This document shows, piece by piece, positions 9,063-18,830 of a stretch of 64,000 nt of DNA (position 1 is its first letter; each line of letters begins with the position of its first letter). Where the stretch lies: assembly GCF_008041945.1 (NCBI RefSeq), contig NZ_VKAD01000001.1:496001-560000 (forward strand), written 5' to 3'. The notes below the pieces were generated by a model. It was not told the DNA's origin and made no database searches. It worked only from the letters and a program-made list of their open reading frames with translations. The translations under genes were made by a program, and so were the position numbers. Source of the stretch: Reinekea thalattae. GTDB lineage: Bacteria > Pseudomonadota > Gammaproteobacteria > Pseudomonadales > Natronospirillaceae.

Positions 9063-10151
9063 TTAAAGACCAACGGCCGTTGCTGGATTGAATTCAACCA
9101 TTTTTGGCTCAACAGTATCTTCTAGGCTAACAAAGCCTTGGCCAACAATAATGATACGGGAACGTTCATCCAATCCTTGAACCCAAACACCATCGGTATC
9201 TGAGCTGATAATTTGTACTTCTTCAAACTGCACTTTATTTTCAGCGTTAAGCGTTTTTAACCCCATCTGACCATCGTTATTCACATACAGCAATGCAGGG
9301 CTAATGTAATGGCCTAGAGCATTATCAAGGTGAATGGTTGCCGTTGACGTCACGCCGGAAATTTTTCTATCGACCTTGTTGATTTCAAGTTCGATATCAA
9401 AGGTTCTTGTCGCTGGGTTAGTGACTGAGCTGATATGGCTGACGGTTGCGTCAACTAAGTCGCCACTGATTAATTCGACTTCCGCAGTTTGACCGATCGC
9501 TAGCTTGGCAATGTTTTTTTCAGAAATAGAACCCTCAAAAACCAAGGTTCGGTAGTCATAAATACTGGCAACAGCATCGCCATTACGGATGAAAGTACCT
9601 ATTTCTAAATCGCTGTTTTCTATTTGGCCTGCAATTGGGGCGCGAAGTAGGGTGTGTTCTAATTGCAGCTCAAGTGATATGACATTAGCTTTGGCTTGCT
9701 GATAAGAAGCATAAAGAGCGGCGATTTGAGCCTCATTGATTAAGCCTTTACGCTTTAATTCACTCGCGCCGTTGTATTCTAATTGCGCTGCCTTTTCAAA
9801 GGCTTTGGCCTGTTCAATCTGGGCGGGTATGTCTTTGCTGTCTAAACGAGCAATGATATCGCCGACCTCAACAGTCTCTCCTTGCGTTTTTAAGACACTG
9901 GTGACTTTTCCTGAACCTTCACTGATGACAGTTACTTGCTGTTGTGCTTTTGTTGTACCATTGACGGTCAGCTTCTGTTGCACCTCTCTTGCGGTACTGT
10001 CGATTGCTTGAACGCTTGGTACGATAGTTTTATGAGTGTTTTCTAAATGAGTTACGCTCTCAGGCTTTTTACCGCCCATGAGCATCCAAAGCACGAACAG
10101 GATAGAGATGACTATCGCGATAATTGGACCTGCAGATTTTATTTTAGGCAC
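9063..10151 (-). CDS. RND efflux periplasmic adaptor (membrane fusion protein)
   Basis: A 362-residue HlyD/AcrA-type adaptor that joins the RND permease to an outer-membrane channel. It has an N-terminal membrane anchor at about residues 9-26 (IIAIVISILFVLWMLM), a barrel-sandwich (lipoyl-like) half with GKVTSVLKTQGETVEVGDII, a short coiled-coil hairpin at about 110-165, the returning lipoyl half LRAPIAGQIENSDLEIGTFI, and a C-terminal beta-barrel/membrane-proximal region. There is no lipobox, so it is anchored by the helix rather than by lipid. First gene of the two-gene efflux operon. A 17-bp palindrome at 10202-10218 lies between this gene and divergent uup and may be an operator. Confidence 0.95.
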   Translation of the reverse strand: MPKIKSAGPIIAIVISILFVLWMLMGGKKPESVTHLENTHKTIVPSVQAIDSTAREVQQKLTVNGTTKAQQQVTVISEGSGKVTSVLKTQGETVEVGDIIARLDSKDIPAQIEQAKAFEKAAQLEYNGASELKRKGLINEAQIAALYASYQQAKANVISLELQLEHTLLRAPIAGQIENSDLEIGTFIRNGDAVASIYDYRTLVFEGSISEKNIAKLAIGQTAEVELISGDLVDATVSHISSVTNPATRTFDIELEINKVDRKISGVTSTATIHLDNALGHYISPALLYVNNDGQMGLKTLNAENKVQFEEVQIISSDTDGVWVQGLDERSRIIIVGQGFVSLEDTVEPKMVEFNPATAVGL

Positions 10152-10201
10152 GTCAATGACCCCTGTAATAGTGTTGCGATGTATTTTATGAATTTGTTAA
10201 T

Positions 10202-10218
10202 TGGCACTTATAGTGCCA
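10202..10218. promoter_or_regulatory. 17-bp palindrome between the RND operon and uup
   Basis: TGGCACT (10202-10208), a 3-base centre, and AGTGCCA (10212-10218) make a perfect 7-bp inverted repeat. It lies 51 bp upstream of the adaptor start and 13 bp upstream of the uup ATG. Such a site suits a dimeric repressor, but no regulator gene is adjacent. Confidence 0.4.
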
Positions 10219-10230
10219 TAAGTAGTGATT

Positions 10231-12123
10231 ATGAGCCTTATTATATTTGACAGTGTGAATTTTGCGATGGGCTCCTTAGCCATACTAGATCGCTGTAGCT
10301 TTGTGCTAGAAAAAGGTGAGCGACTCGCCTTGGTTGGGCGTAATGGCGTCGGTAAGTCAACCCTTATGCGGTTAATTCAAGGCCAATATGAACTCGACTC
10401 TGGCGTCATTAAGTACGCACAAGGTATGAGAATAGGTCACTTACAACAAGCACTTCCTGAAGGCGATAGTCGTACTATTTTAGAAGTCGTACTCGATGGC
10501 GTGCCAAAGGTTGGCCGAGCGTTGTATGAGTATCAAACGATAGCTGCATCTGAAGCACCTGATTTAGACAAAATGGAGCAGTTACAAAAAACCATTGAAG
10601 AGGCTGATGGTTGGCATTATCAAACCAAAGCGGAGACGGTTATCAGTCGCTTGGGGTTGACGACGGATAAATTATTTTCCGAGCTTTCTGGCGGCTGGCG
10701 TCGGCGTGTGTTGCTTGCGCAAGCGTTAGTCGATGAACCCGATTTGCTGATTTTAGATGAACCGACCAACCATTTAGATATTAAAATGGTTGAATGGTTG
10801 GAAGAATTGTTATCAGCTTTCAACGGGACTCTGTTGTTTGTCTCTCATGACCGTTCCTTTATTGATAATTTGGCGACGCGGATTATCGATCTCGATCGTG
10901 GCCAGATCACTTCTTTTAATGCACCCTATGAAAAATATCTCGCCGAAAAAGAGCAAGCGTTAGAGGTTGAGGCGACTCATCGTGCGCACCAAGATAAAAT
11001 TTTAGCGCGCGAGGAAGCCTGGATTCGTCAAGGTATCAAAGCGCGTAGAACTCGTAACGAAGGCCGCGTTAGAGCTTTAAAGGCGATGCGTTCAGAATTA
11101 TCGCAACGAAGGGATCAGCAAGGTTCGGCGAAGTTCGACATTAATCAGCACGAAATTAGTGGCAAACTGGTAGCAGAATTTAACGACGTCGTTTTTGATT
11201 ATCCATCACAATCCATTATTGCTGGGTTTTCTGATGTCATTACGCGTGGCGAAAAAATTGCCTTAATTGGTCCAAATGGTATTGGTAAGTCGACCTTATT
11301 AAAAATATTACTGGGTGAGTTAGAGCCACAGTCGGGTCAGTTGCGTGTCGGCACTAAATTAAATGTTGCCTATTTTGATCAGGCGCGCATGGCGCTCGAC
11401 CCAGAAAAAACACTAATCGACAGCGTCGCCGAAGGGCGTGAATTTATTACCATTGGCGATAAGTCACGACATGTTATTAGCTACTTAGAAGATTTTCTGT
11501 TTCAGCCTGAGCGTTGCCACATGAAAGTACGTCAGCTTAGTGGTGGTGAAACTAATCGCTTATTGTTAGCTCGACTGTTCAGTCAGCCAGCAAATTTATT
11601 GGTACTGGATGAGCCAACCAATGATTTAGACATGGACACCATTGAGTTACTTATCGATCGTTTAGCCGAGTTTAGTGGCACGGTATTATTAGTCAGCCAT
11701 GACCGTTATTTTATTAATCAGCTGGCTACAAAAACATGGGCTTTTGAAGGTGACGGGGCTATCCGTATTTACCCAGGAGGCTATGAAGATTGGGCCGCTC
11801 AGGGTGGCGTTTGGCCGGCAGAGCAAAGTCAGCAAAAGGGCGGTTCTTCTACAAAAGTTGCACTTGAAGAGGTTGCTGAGACACAAAAAAAACCGAAAAA
11901 ACTCAGCTATAAAGATCAGCGTGAATTCGATCAGTTACCAGAAAAAATTGAACAGCTGGAAGCGGAAATTAATGAGCTTGAAACGCAAATTGCGGATAGT
12001 CGTTTTTATACTCAACCAGCAGATATAACAATGCCTGTGCTGGCACGTTTATCGGACGTTCAAGCACAGCTGGATCTGACTTATGATCGTTGGGCTGAAC
12101 TCGAAGCATTGATGGAGTCATGA
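10231..12123 (+). CDS. uup: ABC-F family ATPase Uup
   Basis: A cytoplasmic ABC-F protein of 630 residues with two ATPase domains and no membrane segments. Domain 1 has Walker A GRNGVGKST, signature LSGGWRRR and Walker B LLILDEPTNHLD. Domain 2 has GPNGIGKST, LSGGETNR and LLVLDEPTNDLD. A Lys/Glu-rich C-terminal coiled coil (about 550-630) is typical of Uup, which binds branched DNA and affects ribosome function and precise transposon excision. I start at ATG 10231 (MSLIIFDSV), which matches family N-termini; GTG 10225 in frame is the alternative. The ribosome binding site is weak. A small membrane-protein gene follows after 4 bp, probably co-transcribed. Confidence 0.93.
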   Translation: MSLIIFDSVNFAMGSLAILDRCSFVLEKGERLALVGRNGVGKSTLMRLIQGQYELDSGVIKYAQGMRIGHLQQALPEGDSRTILEVVLDGVPKVGRALYEYQTIAASEAPDLDKMEQLQKTIEEADGWHYQTKAETVISRLGLTTDKLFSELSGGWRRRVLLAQALVDEPDLLILDEPTNHLDIKMVEWLEELLSAFNGTLLFVSHDRSFIDNLATRIIDLDRGQITSFNAPYEKYLAEKEQALEVEATHRAHQDKILAREEAWIRQGIKARRTRNEGRVRALKAMRSELSQRRDQQGSAKFDINQHEISGKLVAEFNDVVFDYPSQSIIAGFSDVITRGEKIALIGPNGIGKSTLLKILLGELEPQSGQLRVGTKLNVAYFDQARMALDPEKTLIDSVAEGREFITIGDKSRHVISYLEDFLFQPERCHMKVRQLSGGETNRLLLARLFSQPANLLVLDEPTNDLDMDTIELLIDRLAEFSGTVLLVSHDRYFINQLATKTWAFEGDGAIRIYPGGYEDWAAQGGVWPAEQSQQKGGSSTKVALEEVAETQKKPKKLSYKDQREFDQLPEKIEQLEAEINELETQIADSRFYTQPADITMPVLARLSDVQAQLDLTYDRWAELEALMES

Positions 12124-12127
12124 CAGA

Positions 12128-12670
12128 ATGGATTTATTAATTGCAATTTGTTCGAGTCTATTAGTCATTGGCGCCTTTTTATGGCTTAAGCCTTCAAAGC
12201 GAGATCAGCACCTAGCTCAACTTCGCTCAAGTGCTATTGCTCAGGGCTTTCTCATTGGCAGCATAAAGCTACCTGACACCAGTGAGTATGGTCGAGTCAA
12301 TCAACGCAATAGCATTGAAACCCTATACCGACTAGCACTTGAAGTGGACCCGCAAGCCAATGATAGCCCACATGACCGATTAGCCTTTACGATACTTAGA
12401 ACCAGTGGTGAGTCAGGTATTTATTTGCCTAATGGCTGGGCATGGCAGCAGCGTCAGAATGTCACAGAAACACATTATCAACGACTGGCACAACGGTTAG
12501 CGAAAGTGCCAGAAGAGGTGACAGCTTTAGTGGTCAATGATGCGTTTGTTGGCTTGGTATGGAATGAAAATACCAAAGAGGTGAGTTTGCAGCAGTTGGC
12601 GGAATTATTAAGCCAGCTTGCAGCGGATTGCGATCTTGTGTTGATTAATCCGCTGGCTGCGACTAGCTAA
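12128..12670 (+). CDS. Unrecognised single-span membrane protein after uup
   Basis: A 180-residue protein with an N-terminal membrane helix (MDLLIAICSSLLVIGAFLWL) followed by KPSKR, so the rest is predicted to be cytoplasmic. The soluble part shows helices and a region with YLPNGWAWQQRQNVTETHYQ, but I recognise no family. It begins 4 bp after uup and must share its transcript. The stop codon abuts a hairpin that separates it from the convergent gene. A hypothetical gene after uup is also found in Pseudomonas as far as I remember; no function should be assigned. Confidence 0.75.
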   Translation: MDLLIAICSSLLVIGAFLWLKPSKRDQHLAQLRSSAIAQGFLIGSIKLPDTSEYGRVNQRNSIETLYRLALEVDPQANDSPHDRLAFTILRTSGESGIYLPNGWAWQQRQNVTETHYQRLAQRLAKVPEEVTALVVNDAFVGLVWNENTKEVSLQQLAELLSQLAADCDLVLINPLAATS

Positions 12671-12690
12671 GCCGGATTTACTATCCGGCT
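12670..12690. terminator. Hairpin between convergent genes
   Basis: AGCCGGAT (12670-12677), a 5-base loop, and ATCCGGCT (12683-12690). The perfect 8-bp stem runs from the last base of one stop codon into the last codons of the opposing gene. Neither side has a T run, so termination is uncertain. Confidence 0.4.
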
Positions 12691-13445
12691 TGCTGACTGT
12701 CTTCTTTAACCTCAACCTCTTCAGCTTCAGATGTGGCCTCGGTTTCGTCGTCGTTTTCTTCATCTTCGTTAGTAACATAAAGGCCTGATAAATCATTCGA
12801 GGTCTTTTTAATTAGCTCCGATTTGCCTTCAAAGTTGAGTTCAGACTTCATCAGCAATTCTTTAGCGTGCTTAAAGAAGTTCGCAGCTGAGCTGGTATCG
12901 CCTTCGTTTTTAGCAATGTTGCCCTGTTTTCGGTACGCCTTCACTTCAAGTAATAGGGCGCTCTGAACCAGCCGGTTATATTGTTCACTGGCTCGGTTGG
13001 ATGGCATTCTGCCAGCGCCTGCGAGTCGTTTAATGGCTTTCTGCGCGCGTAAAAAATGTTTTTTCATGAGGTTGATTTGCTGATCCGAAACGGGAATTTC
13101 CGGCTCTGATGTTGAGTTTCTTAAGACGTCAACTTCCTGCTCTAATGAGCGCACATTGAGTACATCACCGCGAATCGATTCACTGTCTGGCATCAGCTCA
13201 AGAGCACGATCGATAAGAGAGCGCATTTCTTTAATAAAATAATCCAATAGCTGAATATCTTTGTCATATAAAAGAAGCGTGCGGCAGATTTCGTCGAGAT
13301 CGACAATCGTCAGGTGTGTTTGCCTAGCTTTGAATTTCAATTCACGAAACTCAGCTTCTTTTTGTGCTGCGTATTTTGCTACAAGAAGCGCACTCGCCAT
13401 AATTGCAAGTAGGAGCAAAATGCCAATAAAACCCCAAAAAGACAT
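12681..13445 (-). CDS. Unrecognised membrane-anchored helical protein
   Basis: A 254-residue protein with an N-terminal membrane helix (FWGFIGILLLLAIMASALLV, about residues 3-22) followed by a long, mostly helical charged region that may form coiled coil (FRELKFKARQTHLTIVDLDE; LEQEVDVLRNSTSEPEIPVS) and a very acidic tail near 230-245 (NEDEENDDETEATSEAEEVE). No catalytic motif is visible and I do not recognise a family. It converges on the uup operon with only 10 bp between stop codons and diverges from topA. Base usage resembles its neighbours. Confidence 0.75.
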   Translation of the reverse strand: MSFWGFIGILLLLAIMASALLVAKYAAQKEAEFRELKFKARQTHLTIVDLDEICRTLLLYDKDIQLLDYFIKEMRSLIDRALELMPDSESIRGDVLNVRSLEQEVDVLRNSTSEPEIPVSDQQINLMKKHFLRAQKAIKRLAGAGRMPSNRASEQYNRLVQSALLLEVKAYRKQGNIAKNEGDTSSAANFFKHAKELLMKSELNFEGKSELIKKTSNDLSGLYVTNEDEENDDETEATSEAEEVEVKEDSQQAG

Positions 13446-13473
13446 ATATCTACCCTTTAATGCGTAATACTGC

Positions 13474-13501
13474 TTGACGGATAAAATTTTATCTATATAA
13501 C
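13474..13501 (+). promoter_or_regulatory. Candidate sigma-70 promoter of topA
   Basis: TTGACG at 13474-13479 (5 of 6), a 16-base spacer and TATAAC at 13496-13501 (5 of 6). This places the transcription start about 70 bp before the topA ATG. The spacer is A/T-rich. Confidence 0.5.
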
Positions 13502-13578
13502 CACAGCCGCTTGCGGAAAGCTCTAAGCTGAGTTAATTATATAAAAAAGACATCATAAGATAAGCGGAATCATAACGC

Positions 13579-16248
13579 ATGGGAAAATCACTGGTAATAG
13601 TGGAATCGCCTGCCAAGGCAAAGACTATTAATAAGTATCTTGGATCAGACTTTGTCGTCAAATCCTCGGTTGGCCATATTCGTGACTTGCCAACCAGTGG
13701 CCAAAGTAAGCCTGTAGACCCGAAAGCACGGGCAAAGCAGGCGGCCTTGACGCGTAAGATGAGCGCCGAAGAAAAGATTGTTTATAAGCAGAAAAAGTCC
13801 CATGAGCAGCTAATTAACCGCATGGGCATTAACCCTGACAATGACTGGGCGGCCAATTATCAGGTTTTGCCTGGCAAAGAAAAAGTTGTCGATGAATTAA
13901 AGCGACTGGCCAAAGATGCTGATGTTATCTATCTCGCGACCGATTTGGACCGCGAAGGGGAAGCCATTGCCTGGCATTTAAAAGAGGCTATTGGTCTCGA
14001 AGACGAACGCTATAAGCGTGTAGTGTTCAATGAAATCACCAAAAAAGCGATTCAAGAGGCATTTGAAAAGCCGGGTGATTTGGAGATCGACCGTGTTAAT
14101 GCTCAACAAGCCCGCCGATTTTTAGATCGCGTTGTTGGTTTTATGGTCTCTCCTTTGCTTTGGGCCAAGGTTGCTCGAGGCTTAAGCGCTGGTCGTGTGC
14201 AATCGGTCGCTGTGAAACTGATTGTTGAGCGCGAGCGCGAAATTCGTGCCTTTATTCCAGAAGAGTTCTGGGATTTGCACGCTCATACTGAGCGTGGCTC
14301 CGATAAAATTCCATTTGAAGTGGTTAAGTATCAGGGGGAAAAGTATCGTCCTACCTCTGAGGCTGAATCGAATGAGCATGTTAAGCGCTTAGATCAGCCA
14401 GATTATGAAATTACTCATCGCGAAGATAAGCCTACCAGCTCGAAACCAGCTGCTCCCTTTATTACTTCAACGCTGCAGCAGGCAGCCAGTACTCGCTTAG
14501 GTTTTAGTGTTAAAAAGACCATGATGATGGCGCAGCGGCTTTATGAAGCCGGTCATATCACCTATATGCGTACCGACTCTACCAATCTGAGTGCTGAAGC
14601 GGTTGAAAATGCGCGCCAATACATTAGCGATTCTTACGGCGCTAAGTATTTGCCTGAAAAGCCGATCACTTACGGCAGCCGTGATGGCGCTCAAGAGGCG
14701 CATGAGGCGATTCGTCCGTCTGATGTCAGTATTTCAAGCACCGATCTAACTTCTATGGAGCGGGACGCTCAGCGGCTTTATGAGCTTATCTGGCAGCGTT
14801 TTGTTGCTTGCCAAATGGTGCCGGCAAAATATAAAAGCACGACGCTCTCAATTGACACTGCAGGCTATGAGCTAAAAGCCAAGGGACGAGTGTTGGTATT
14901 TGATGGCTTTACTCGAGTCATGCACCCAGGTAAGCGGGATGACATTATCGAGCTACCGGATATAGCGGTTGGTGAGCGCGTTAAATTAGAAAAGCTTGAG
15001 CCGAAACAACACTTTACTAAGCCAATTGCTCGTTTTACTGAAGCTTCATTGGTAAAAGAATTAGAGAAACTAGGTATTGGTCGGCCTTCTACCTATGCCA
15101 GCATTATTTCTACCATCCAAGATCGTGGCTACGTTAAGTTAGAAAGCCGACGGTTTTATGCTGAAAAAATGGGCGATATCGTTACAGAGCGCTTAGAAGG
15201 CTCATTTCATGATCTTATGGCCTACGAATTTACAGCTCAGTTCGAAGAATATTTAGACGAAATTGCCAACGGCAAGCGAAACTGGAAAGAGGTGCTTAAT
15301 CAGTTTTATAAGGACTTTACTGCCCAGCTAAGCAAGGCCAGTAGCGAAGACGGTGGTATGAAGCCGAATGAACCGACTCTGACGGATATCGAGTGCCCGA
15401 CTTGCGGCCGCCCGATGATGGTTCGTACCGGAACTACCGGTGTGTTCTTAGGCTGTTCAGGTTACAGCTTGCCGCCTAAAGAACGCTGTAAGGGCACGCT
15501 GAACCTTATTCCAGGTGAAGAAGCTATTTCTGAAGATGACGATGAAGCCGAAGTTAATCAGTTGCGCCAAAAAGAGCGTTGCGACATTTGCGGCACAGCA
15601 ATGAATAGCTATCTCATTGATGAGACTCGTAAGCTACACATTTGCGGCAATAACCCAGAATGTTCAGGCTTTAAGCTTGAAAAGGGCGCCTTTAAAATCA
15701 AAGGCTATGACGGCCCTGTACTTGAGTGCGATAAGTGCGGCAATGATATGCAGTTGAAGACCGGGCGTTTTGGTAAGTACTTTGGCTGTACTTCTGATGA
15801 CTGCAAAAATACGCGCAAGTTATTACGTAACGGCGAAGCGGCACCACCAAAGATGGATCCAGTGCCAATGCCTGAATTGCAGTGCCAAAAGGTAGACGAT
15901 ACCTATGTGCTGCGCGATGGTGCTGCTGGTATGTTTTTAGCGGCCAGTCAATTCCCGAAAAACCGAGAAACACGACCGCCTTTGGTTGCAGAATTGATTC
16001 CTCATAAGCAGGAGTTACCAGAAAAGTATCATTACCTTTGTGATGCACCTGTTGCTGATGACGATGGCAGGCCGAGCGTTATTCGTTTCAGTCGTAAAAC
16101 CAAAGAGCAGTACGTTATGTCTGAAGAAGACGGTAAAGCGACAGGTTGGGCAGCTTATTATGCCAGTGGTAAGTGGGCTGTGCAGACAAAAGCAAAAGCC
16201 AAGGCTAAGCCAAAAGCGAAAGCAAAGCCTAAGGCGAAAAAAGCCTAG
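13579..16248 (+). CDS. topA: DNA topoisomerase I (type IA)
   Basis: An 889-residue enzyme that relaxes negative supercoils through a 5'-phosphotyrosine intermediate. The TOPRIM domain opens with [18 protein letters not shown] and contains the acidic DLDREGEA. The active-site Tyr329 lies in [10 protein letters not shown]. Three four-cysteine C-terminal modules follow: CPTCGRP..CSGY, CDICGTA..CGNNPEC, and CDKCGND..CTSDDC. A further C-terminal domain and a Lys/Ala tail of KAKAKP-type repeats (about 872-889) suit DNA binding. Size is close to E. coli TopA (865). Monocistronic between a sigma-70-like promoter and a strong terminator shared with convergent gltA. Confidence 0.97.
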   Translation: MGKSLVIVESPAKAKTINKYLGSDFVVKSSVGHIRDLPTSGQSKPVDPKARAKQAALTRKMSAEEKIVYKQKKSHEQLINRMGINPDNDWAANYQVLPGKEKVVDELKRLAKDADVIYLATDLDREGEAIAWHLKEAIGLEDERYKRVVFNEITKKAIQEAFEKPGDLEIDRVNAQQARRFLDRVVGFMVSPLLWAKVARGLSAGRVQSVAVKLIVEREREIRAFIPEEFWDLHAHTERGSDKIPFEVVKYQGEKYRPTSEAESNEHVKRLDQPDYEITHREDKPTSSKPAAPFITSTLQQAASTRLGFSVKKTMMMAQRLYEAGHITYMRTDSTNLSAEAVENARQYISDSYGAKYLPEKPITYGSRDGAQEAHEAIRPSDVSISSTDLTSMERDAQRLYELIWQRFVACQMVPAKYKSTTLSIDTAGYELKAKGRVLVFDGFTRVMHPGKRDDIIELPDIAVGERVKLEKLEPKQHFTKPIARFTEASLVKELEKLGIGRPSTYASIISTIQDRGYVKLESRRFYAEKMGDIVTERLEGSFHDLMAYEFTAQFEEYLDEIANGKRNWKEVLNQFYKDFTAQLSKASSEDGGMKPNEPTLTDIECPTCGRPMMVRTGTTGVFLGCSGYSLPPKERCKGTLNLIPGEEAISEDDDEAEVNQLRQKERCDICGTAMNSYLIDETRKLHICGNNPECSGFKLEKGAFKIKGYDGPVLECDKCGNDMQLKTGRFGKYFGCTSDDCKNTRKLLRNGEAAPPKMDPVPMPELQCQKVDDTYVLRDGAAGMFLAASQFPKNRETRPPLVAELIPHKQELPEKYHYLCDAPVADDDGRPSVIRFSRKTKEQYVMSEEDGKATGWAAYYASGKWAVQTKAKAKAKPKAKAKPKAKKA

Positions 16249-16315
16249 TTTTAGGTTTACTTTAATGGCCGCTAGAAGCTCTTTGTTAAGCTATTAACGG
16301 GAGCTATCTCTAGTC

Positions 16316-16347
16316 ATAAAAAAACCGGCAATTGCCGGTTTTTTTAT
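16316..16347. terminator. Bidirectional terminator between topA and gltA
   Basis: AACCGGC, AATT loop, GCCGGTT, flanked by an A run on the left and a T run on the right (stem about 16323-16340). Both convergent genes, topA and gltA, end into it. Confidence 0.88.
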
Positions 16348-16389
16348 CGATGAATCTTAACTTAATTTTAATCTTGCTTAATTTAAGTC

Positions 16390-17664
16390 TTATTCTTCAA
16401 CTTCACGAACACCTTCACCGGTGTAGAGCTGTCTAGGGCGGCCAATTCGGTATGGCCCTGAGATCATCTCTTTCCAATGTGCAATCCAGCCAGGCGTACG
16501 GCCGACGGCAAAAATTACCGTGAACATCGAGGTTGGAATCCCTAATGCTTTGAAAATAATACCAGAATAGAAATCTACATTCGGGTAGAGTTTTTTCTCG
16601 ACAAAGTAAGGGTCTTCTAAGGCAATTTGCTCGAGCCTACGAGCGATGTCCAATAGCGGGTCATCGGTAATGCCTAATTCTGATAACACTTCATCAGCGG
16701 TTTCTTTCATTACCTTAGCGCGAGGATCGTAGTTTTTATAAACTCGGTGACCGAATCCCATTAATCTGAATGGATCATCTTTGTCTTTCGCTCGAGCAAT
16801 GAACTCATCAATTTTACTGACGTCGCCAATTTCTTCGAGCATGTTCAATACTGCTTCGTTTGCACCGCCGTGTGCAGGCCCCCAAAGCGCTGCAATACCA
16901 GAAGCAATACATGCAAAAGGATTTGCACCAGAGGAGCCTGTTAGGCGCACTGTGGAGGTTGAAGCGTTTTGCTCATGATCGGCATGCAGAATAAATATTT
17001 TATCCATAGCACGCGCTAGAGTCGGGCTAACGTAGTACTTTTCACATGGGTTACTAAACATCATGTGTAAGAAGTTTCCGCCGTACGATAAGTCGTTGCG
17101 AGGGTAAACAAATGGTTGGCCAATGGAATATTTATAAACCATCGCAGCCAGTGTCGGCATTTTAGAGATCAATCGAGTTGCCGCAACTTCACGGTGGTGT
17201 TCGTTAGTGATGTCGAGAGAGTCGTGGTAAAACGCAGACAGGGCGCCGACAACTCCGACCATAACACTCATTGGGTGAGCGTCGCGCCGAAAGCCTTTAA
17301 AGAAGTCGTGCATCTGTTCATGAACCATGGTGTGACGCATGACAATCTGGTGAAATTCACGTTTCGCTTTGTCGTCTGGCAGTTCGCCATTGAGTAACAA
17401 ATAGCAAACGTCTAGGTAATCTCTTTTTTCTGCTAGCTCTTTAATTGGGTATCCGCGATGCAGTAATACACCCTCGTTACCATCGATGTAAGTGATGGCG
17501 GAATCACAGGAGGCAGTTGCCATAAAGCCGGGGTCATAAGTGAAGTAACCCTTAGAAGCTAAGCCACGAACATCAATAACTTCTGGCCCTAACGTACCTG
17601 GGTAAATAGGTAGTTCTATGGGGTCTTGCCCTTCAATGACCAGCTTGGCGATTTTATTAGCCAT
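16390..17664 (-). CDS. gltA: Citrate synthase (type II, hexameric class)
   Basis: A 424-residue citrate synthase that condenses acetyl-CoA and oxaloacetate in the first step of the TCA cycle. Catalytic motifs are present: the His in [25 protein letters not shown] with the second His, and [18 protein letters not shown] with the Asp/Arg region. Length and the long N-terminal domain ([13 protein letters not shown]) match the NADH-regulated gammaproteobacterial type. Start ATG at 17664 lies behind GAGGAGA. It diverges from sdhCDAB across a 447-bp gap, as in E. coli and Pseudomonas. Confidence 0.98.
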   Translation of the reverse strand: MANKIAKLVIEGQDPIELPIYPGTLGPEVIDVRGLASKGYFTYDPGFMATASCDSAITYIDGNEGVLLHRGYPIKELAEKRDYLDVCYLLLNGELPDDKAKREFHQIVMRHTMVHEQMHDFFKGFRRDAHPMSVMVGVVGALSAFYHDSLDITNEHHREVAATRLISKMPTLAAMVYKYSIGQPFVYPRNDLSYGGNFLHMMFSNPCEKYYVSPTLARAMDKIFILHADHEQNASTSTVRLTGSSGANPFACIASGIAALWGPAHGGANEAVLNMLEEIGDVSKIDEFIARAKDKDDPFRLMGFGHRVYKNYDPRAKVMKETADEVLSELGITDDPLLDIARRLEQIALEDPYFVEKKLYPNVDFYSGIIFKALGIPTSMFTVIFAVGRTPGWIAHWKEMISGPYRIGRPRQLYTGEGVREVEE

Positions 17665-18111
17665 GAGGTCTCCTCTTGTTTACGGTTGTTACGTCGACAT
17701 TGACGCCAATTGTGGAGTAAAAACAACTACTTAGCACATTCATTTTTTTATATTTTATTTATATAAAAGAACGGCGATTATCAGCAGCATTACCAAATCA
17801 CTATAGAGTTTTGCGTTTGAAAGTCAATTTACCGAACCATTAGTTCGTTCAATAAATAGTCTACACGCTAAAGTATTAGAGACGAGCTGGAATAATGATT
17901 GAGGTAAAACTAATGCTGGCTGCTAATATTTGAGTGTGGTTCCAAGATAAAAACAGCTAAAACCCATTTAAATTGAAAAAAAGTTTTCTTTATCCTACCA
18001 AAAGCGGGTACCTATATTTTTTTTGACTAATAGGCTGTGAGCATCTAGTTTGACAACTCAATAATAAAGCGCTTAATAATGCACTTAATAAGAACAACTG
18101 AGACTACGCCT
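17665..18111. other. gltA-sdhC divergent regulatory region
   Basis: This gap holds no ORF that I can support. It is A/T-rich, with a poly-T/A tract at 17745-17768 near the gltA start. CGAAC (17833-17837), 5 bases, GTTCG (17843-17847) forms an operator-like inverted repeat. Candidate sdh promoter elements are listed separately. A TGTGA half-site at 18036-18040 lacks its partner, so I do not call a CRP site. Confidence 0.5.
18050..18079 (+). promoter_or_regulatory. Candidate sigma-70 promoter of the sdh-suc operon
   Basis: TTGACA at 18050-18055 is a perfect -35; about 17-18 bases on lies TTAATAA (18073-18079), a modest -10. Transcription would start near 18085, which would leave the ATG at 18079 outside the transcript and favours the GTG at 18112 as the sdhC start. 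Confidence 0.5.
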
Positions 18112-18486
18112 GTGAAAAAAAATCGACCTGTGAATCTTGATATCACAACTATTCGCCTGCCTGTTCCTGCCATCGCTTCGATTATTCACCGCATTACCGG
18201 AGTTGGCCTCTTTGTCGCATTGGCCTTTCTGATGTGGGCTTTGAATTTAAGTCTAAGCTCGCAGCAAGGGTTTGATACGGTATCTCAAGTCATGTTGCAT
18301 CCATTTGCCAAATTCATTTGCTGGGCCGTTTTATCGCTAATCGCTTACCATTTGATTGCTGGTATTAAACATCTATTAATGGATATGGGCTTTTTTGAGA
18401 CCAAAGAAACCGGTCCAATTGCATCGATTGTGGTGCTGGTTGTATCGGTCATTTGTATTTTATTGCTGGGGGTTTGGGTATGGTAA
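18112..18486 (+). CDS. sdhC: Succinate dehydrogenase cytochrome b556 subunit
   Basis: A 124-residue membrane anchor of complex II with three membrane helices. KKNRPVNLDITTIRLPVPAI and ASIIHRITGV match SdhC N-termini; the haem-ligand His lies in LIAYHLIAGIKHLLMD. It binds haem b and ubiquinone with SdhD. The ORF can start at ATG 18079 (135 residues), but the promoter geometry and family alignment favour GTG 18112, whose ribosome site is weak; the choice is open. sdhD overlaps its end by 7 bp. First gene of sdhCDAB-sucAB-lpd. Confidence 0.93.
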   Translation: MKKNRPVNLDITTIRLPVPAIASIIHRITGVGLFVALAFLMWALNLSLSSQQGFDTVSQVMLHPFAKFICWAVLSLIAYHLIAGIKHLLMDMGFFETKETGPIASIVVLVVSVICILLLGVWVW

Positions 18487-18827
18487 AAAGTGTCACGAGT
18501 TTCTCCCGTAACGGCCTCGTTGATTGGATTGTTCAGCGTGTATCGGCAGTGCTTCTTGCAAGCTACACGTTATTTATGGTGGTTTTCTTTGCGGTAAATC
18601 CAGATCTTTCATTTCAGCAATGGCATGCGCTGTTTGCGAACAGTTGGTTTAAGTTATTTTCAGTGGCGACGCTGCTGGCTATTGTTGCTCATGTTTGGGT
18701 CGGCCTATGGACCGTCGCTACCGATTATATTCATAACACCTTGGCGAGATTTTTGTTTTTATTGTTCGTTGCCGCCATAACGTTTGTATATTTTGTCTTT
18801 GGATTCACAGCAGTGTGGGGCGCTTAA
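18480..18827 (+). CDS. sdhD: Succinate dehydrogenase membrane anchor subunit
   Basis: A 115-residue protein with three membrane helices that, with SdhC, anchors complex II and forms the quinone site. MVKSVTSFSRNGLVDWIVQRVSA aligns with SdhD, and the haem-ligand region AIVAHVWVGLWTVATDYI is present. I chose ATG 18480 rather than the upstream in-frame TTG 18453, because this start matches the family, has a GGGG run just upstream, and overlaps the sdhC stop by 7 bp, typical of translational coupling. sdhA begins 3 bp after its stop. Confidence 0.94.
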   Translation: MVKSVTSFSRNGLVDWIVQRVSAVLLASYTLFMVVFFAVNPDLSFQQWHALFANSWFKLFSVATLLAIVAHVWVGLWTVATDYIHNTLARFLFLLFVAAITFVYFVFGFTAVWGA

Positions 18828-18830
18828 AAG

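Noticed and set aside
18036-18055. CRP site upstream of sdhC
   Set aside because: Only the TGTGA half is present; the opposite half does not match TCACA.
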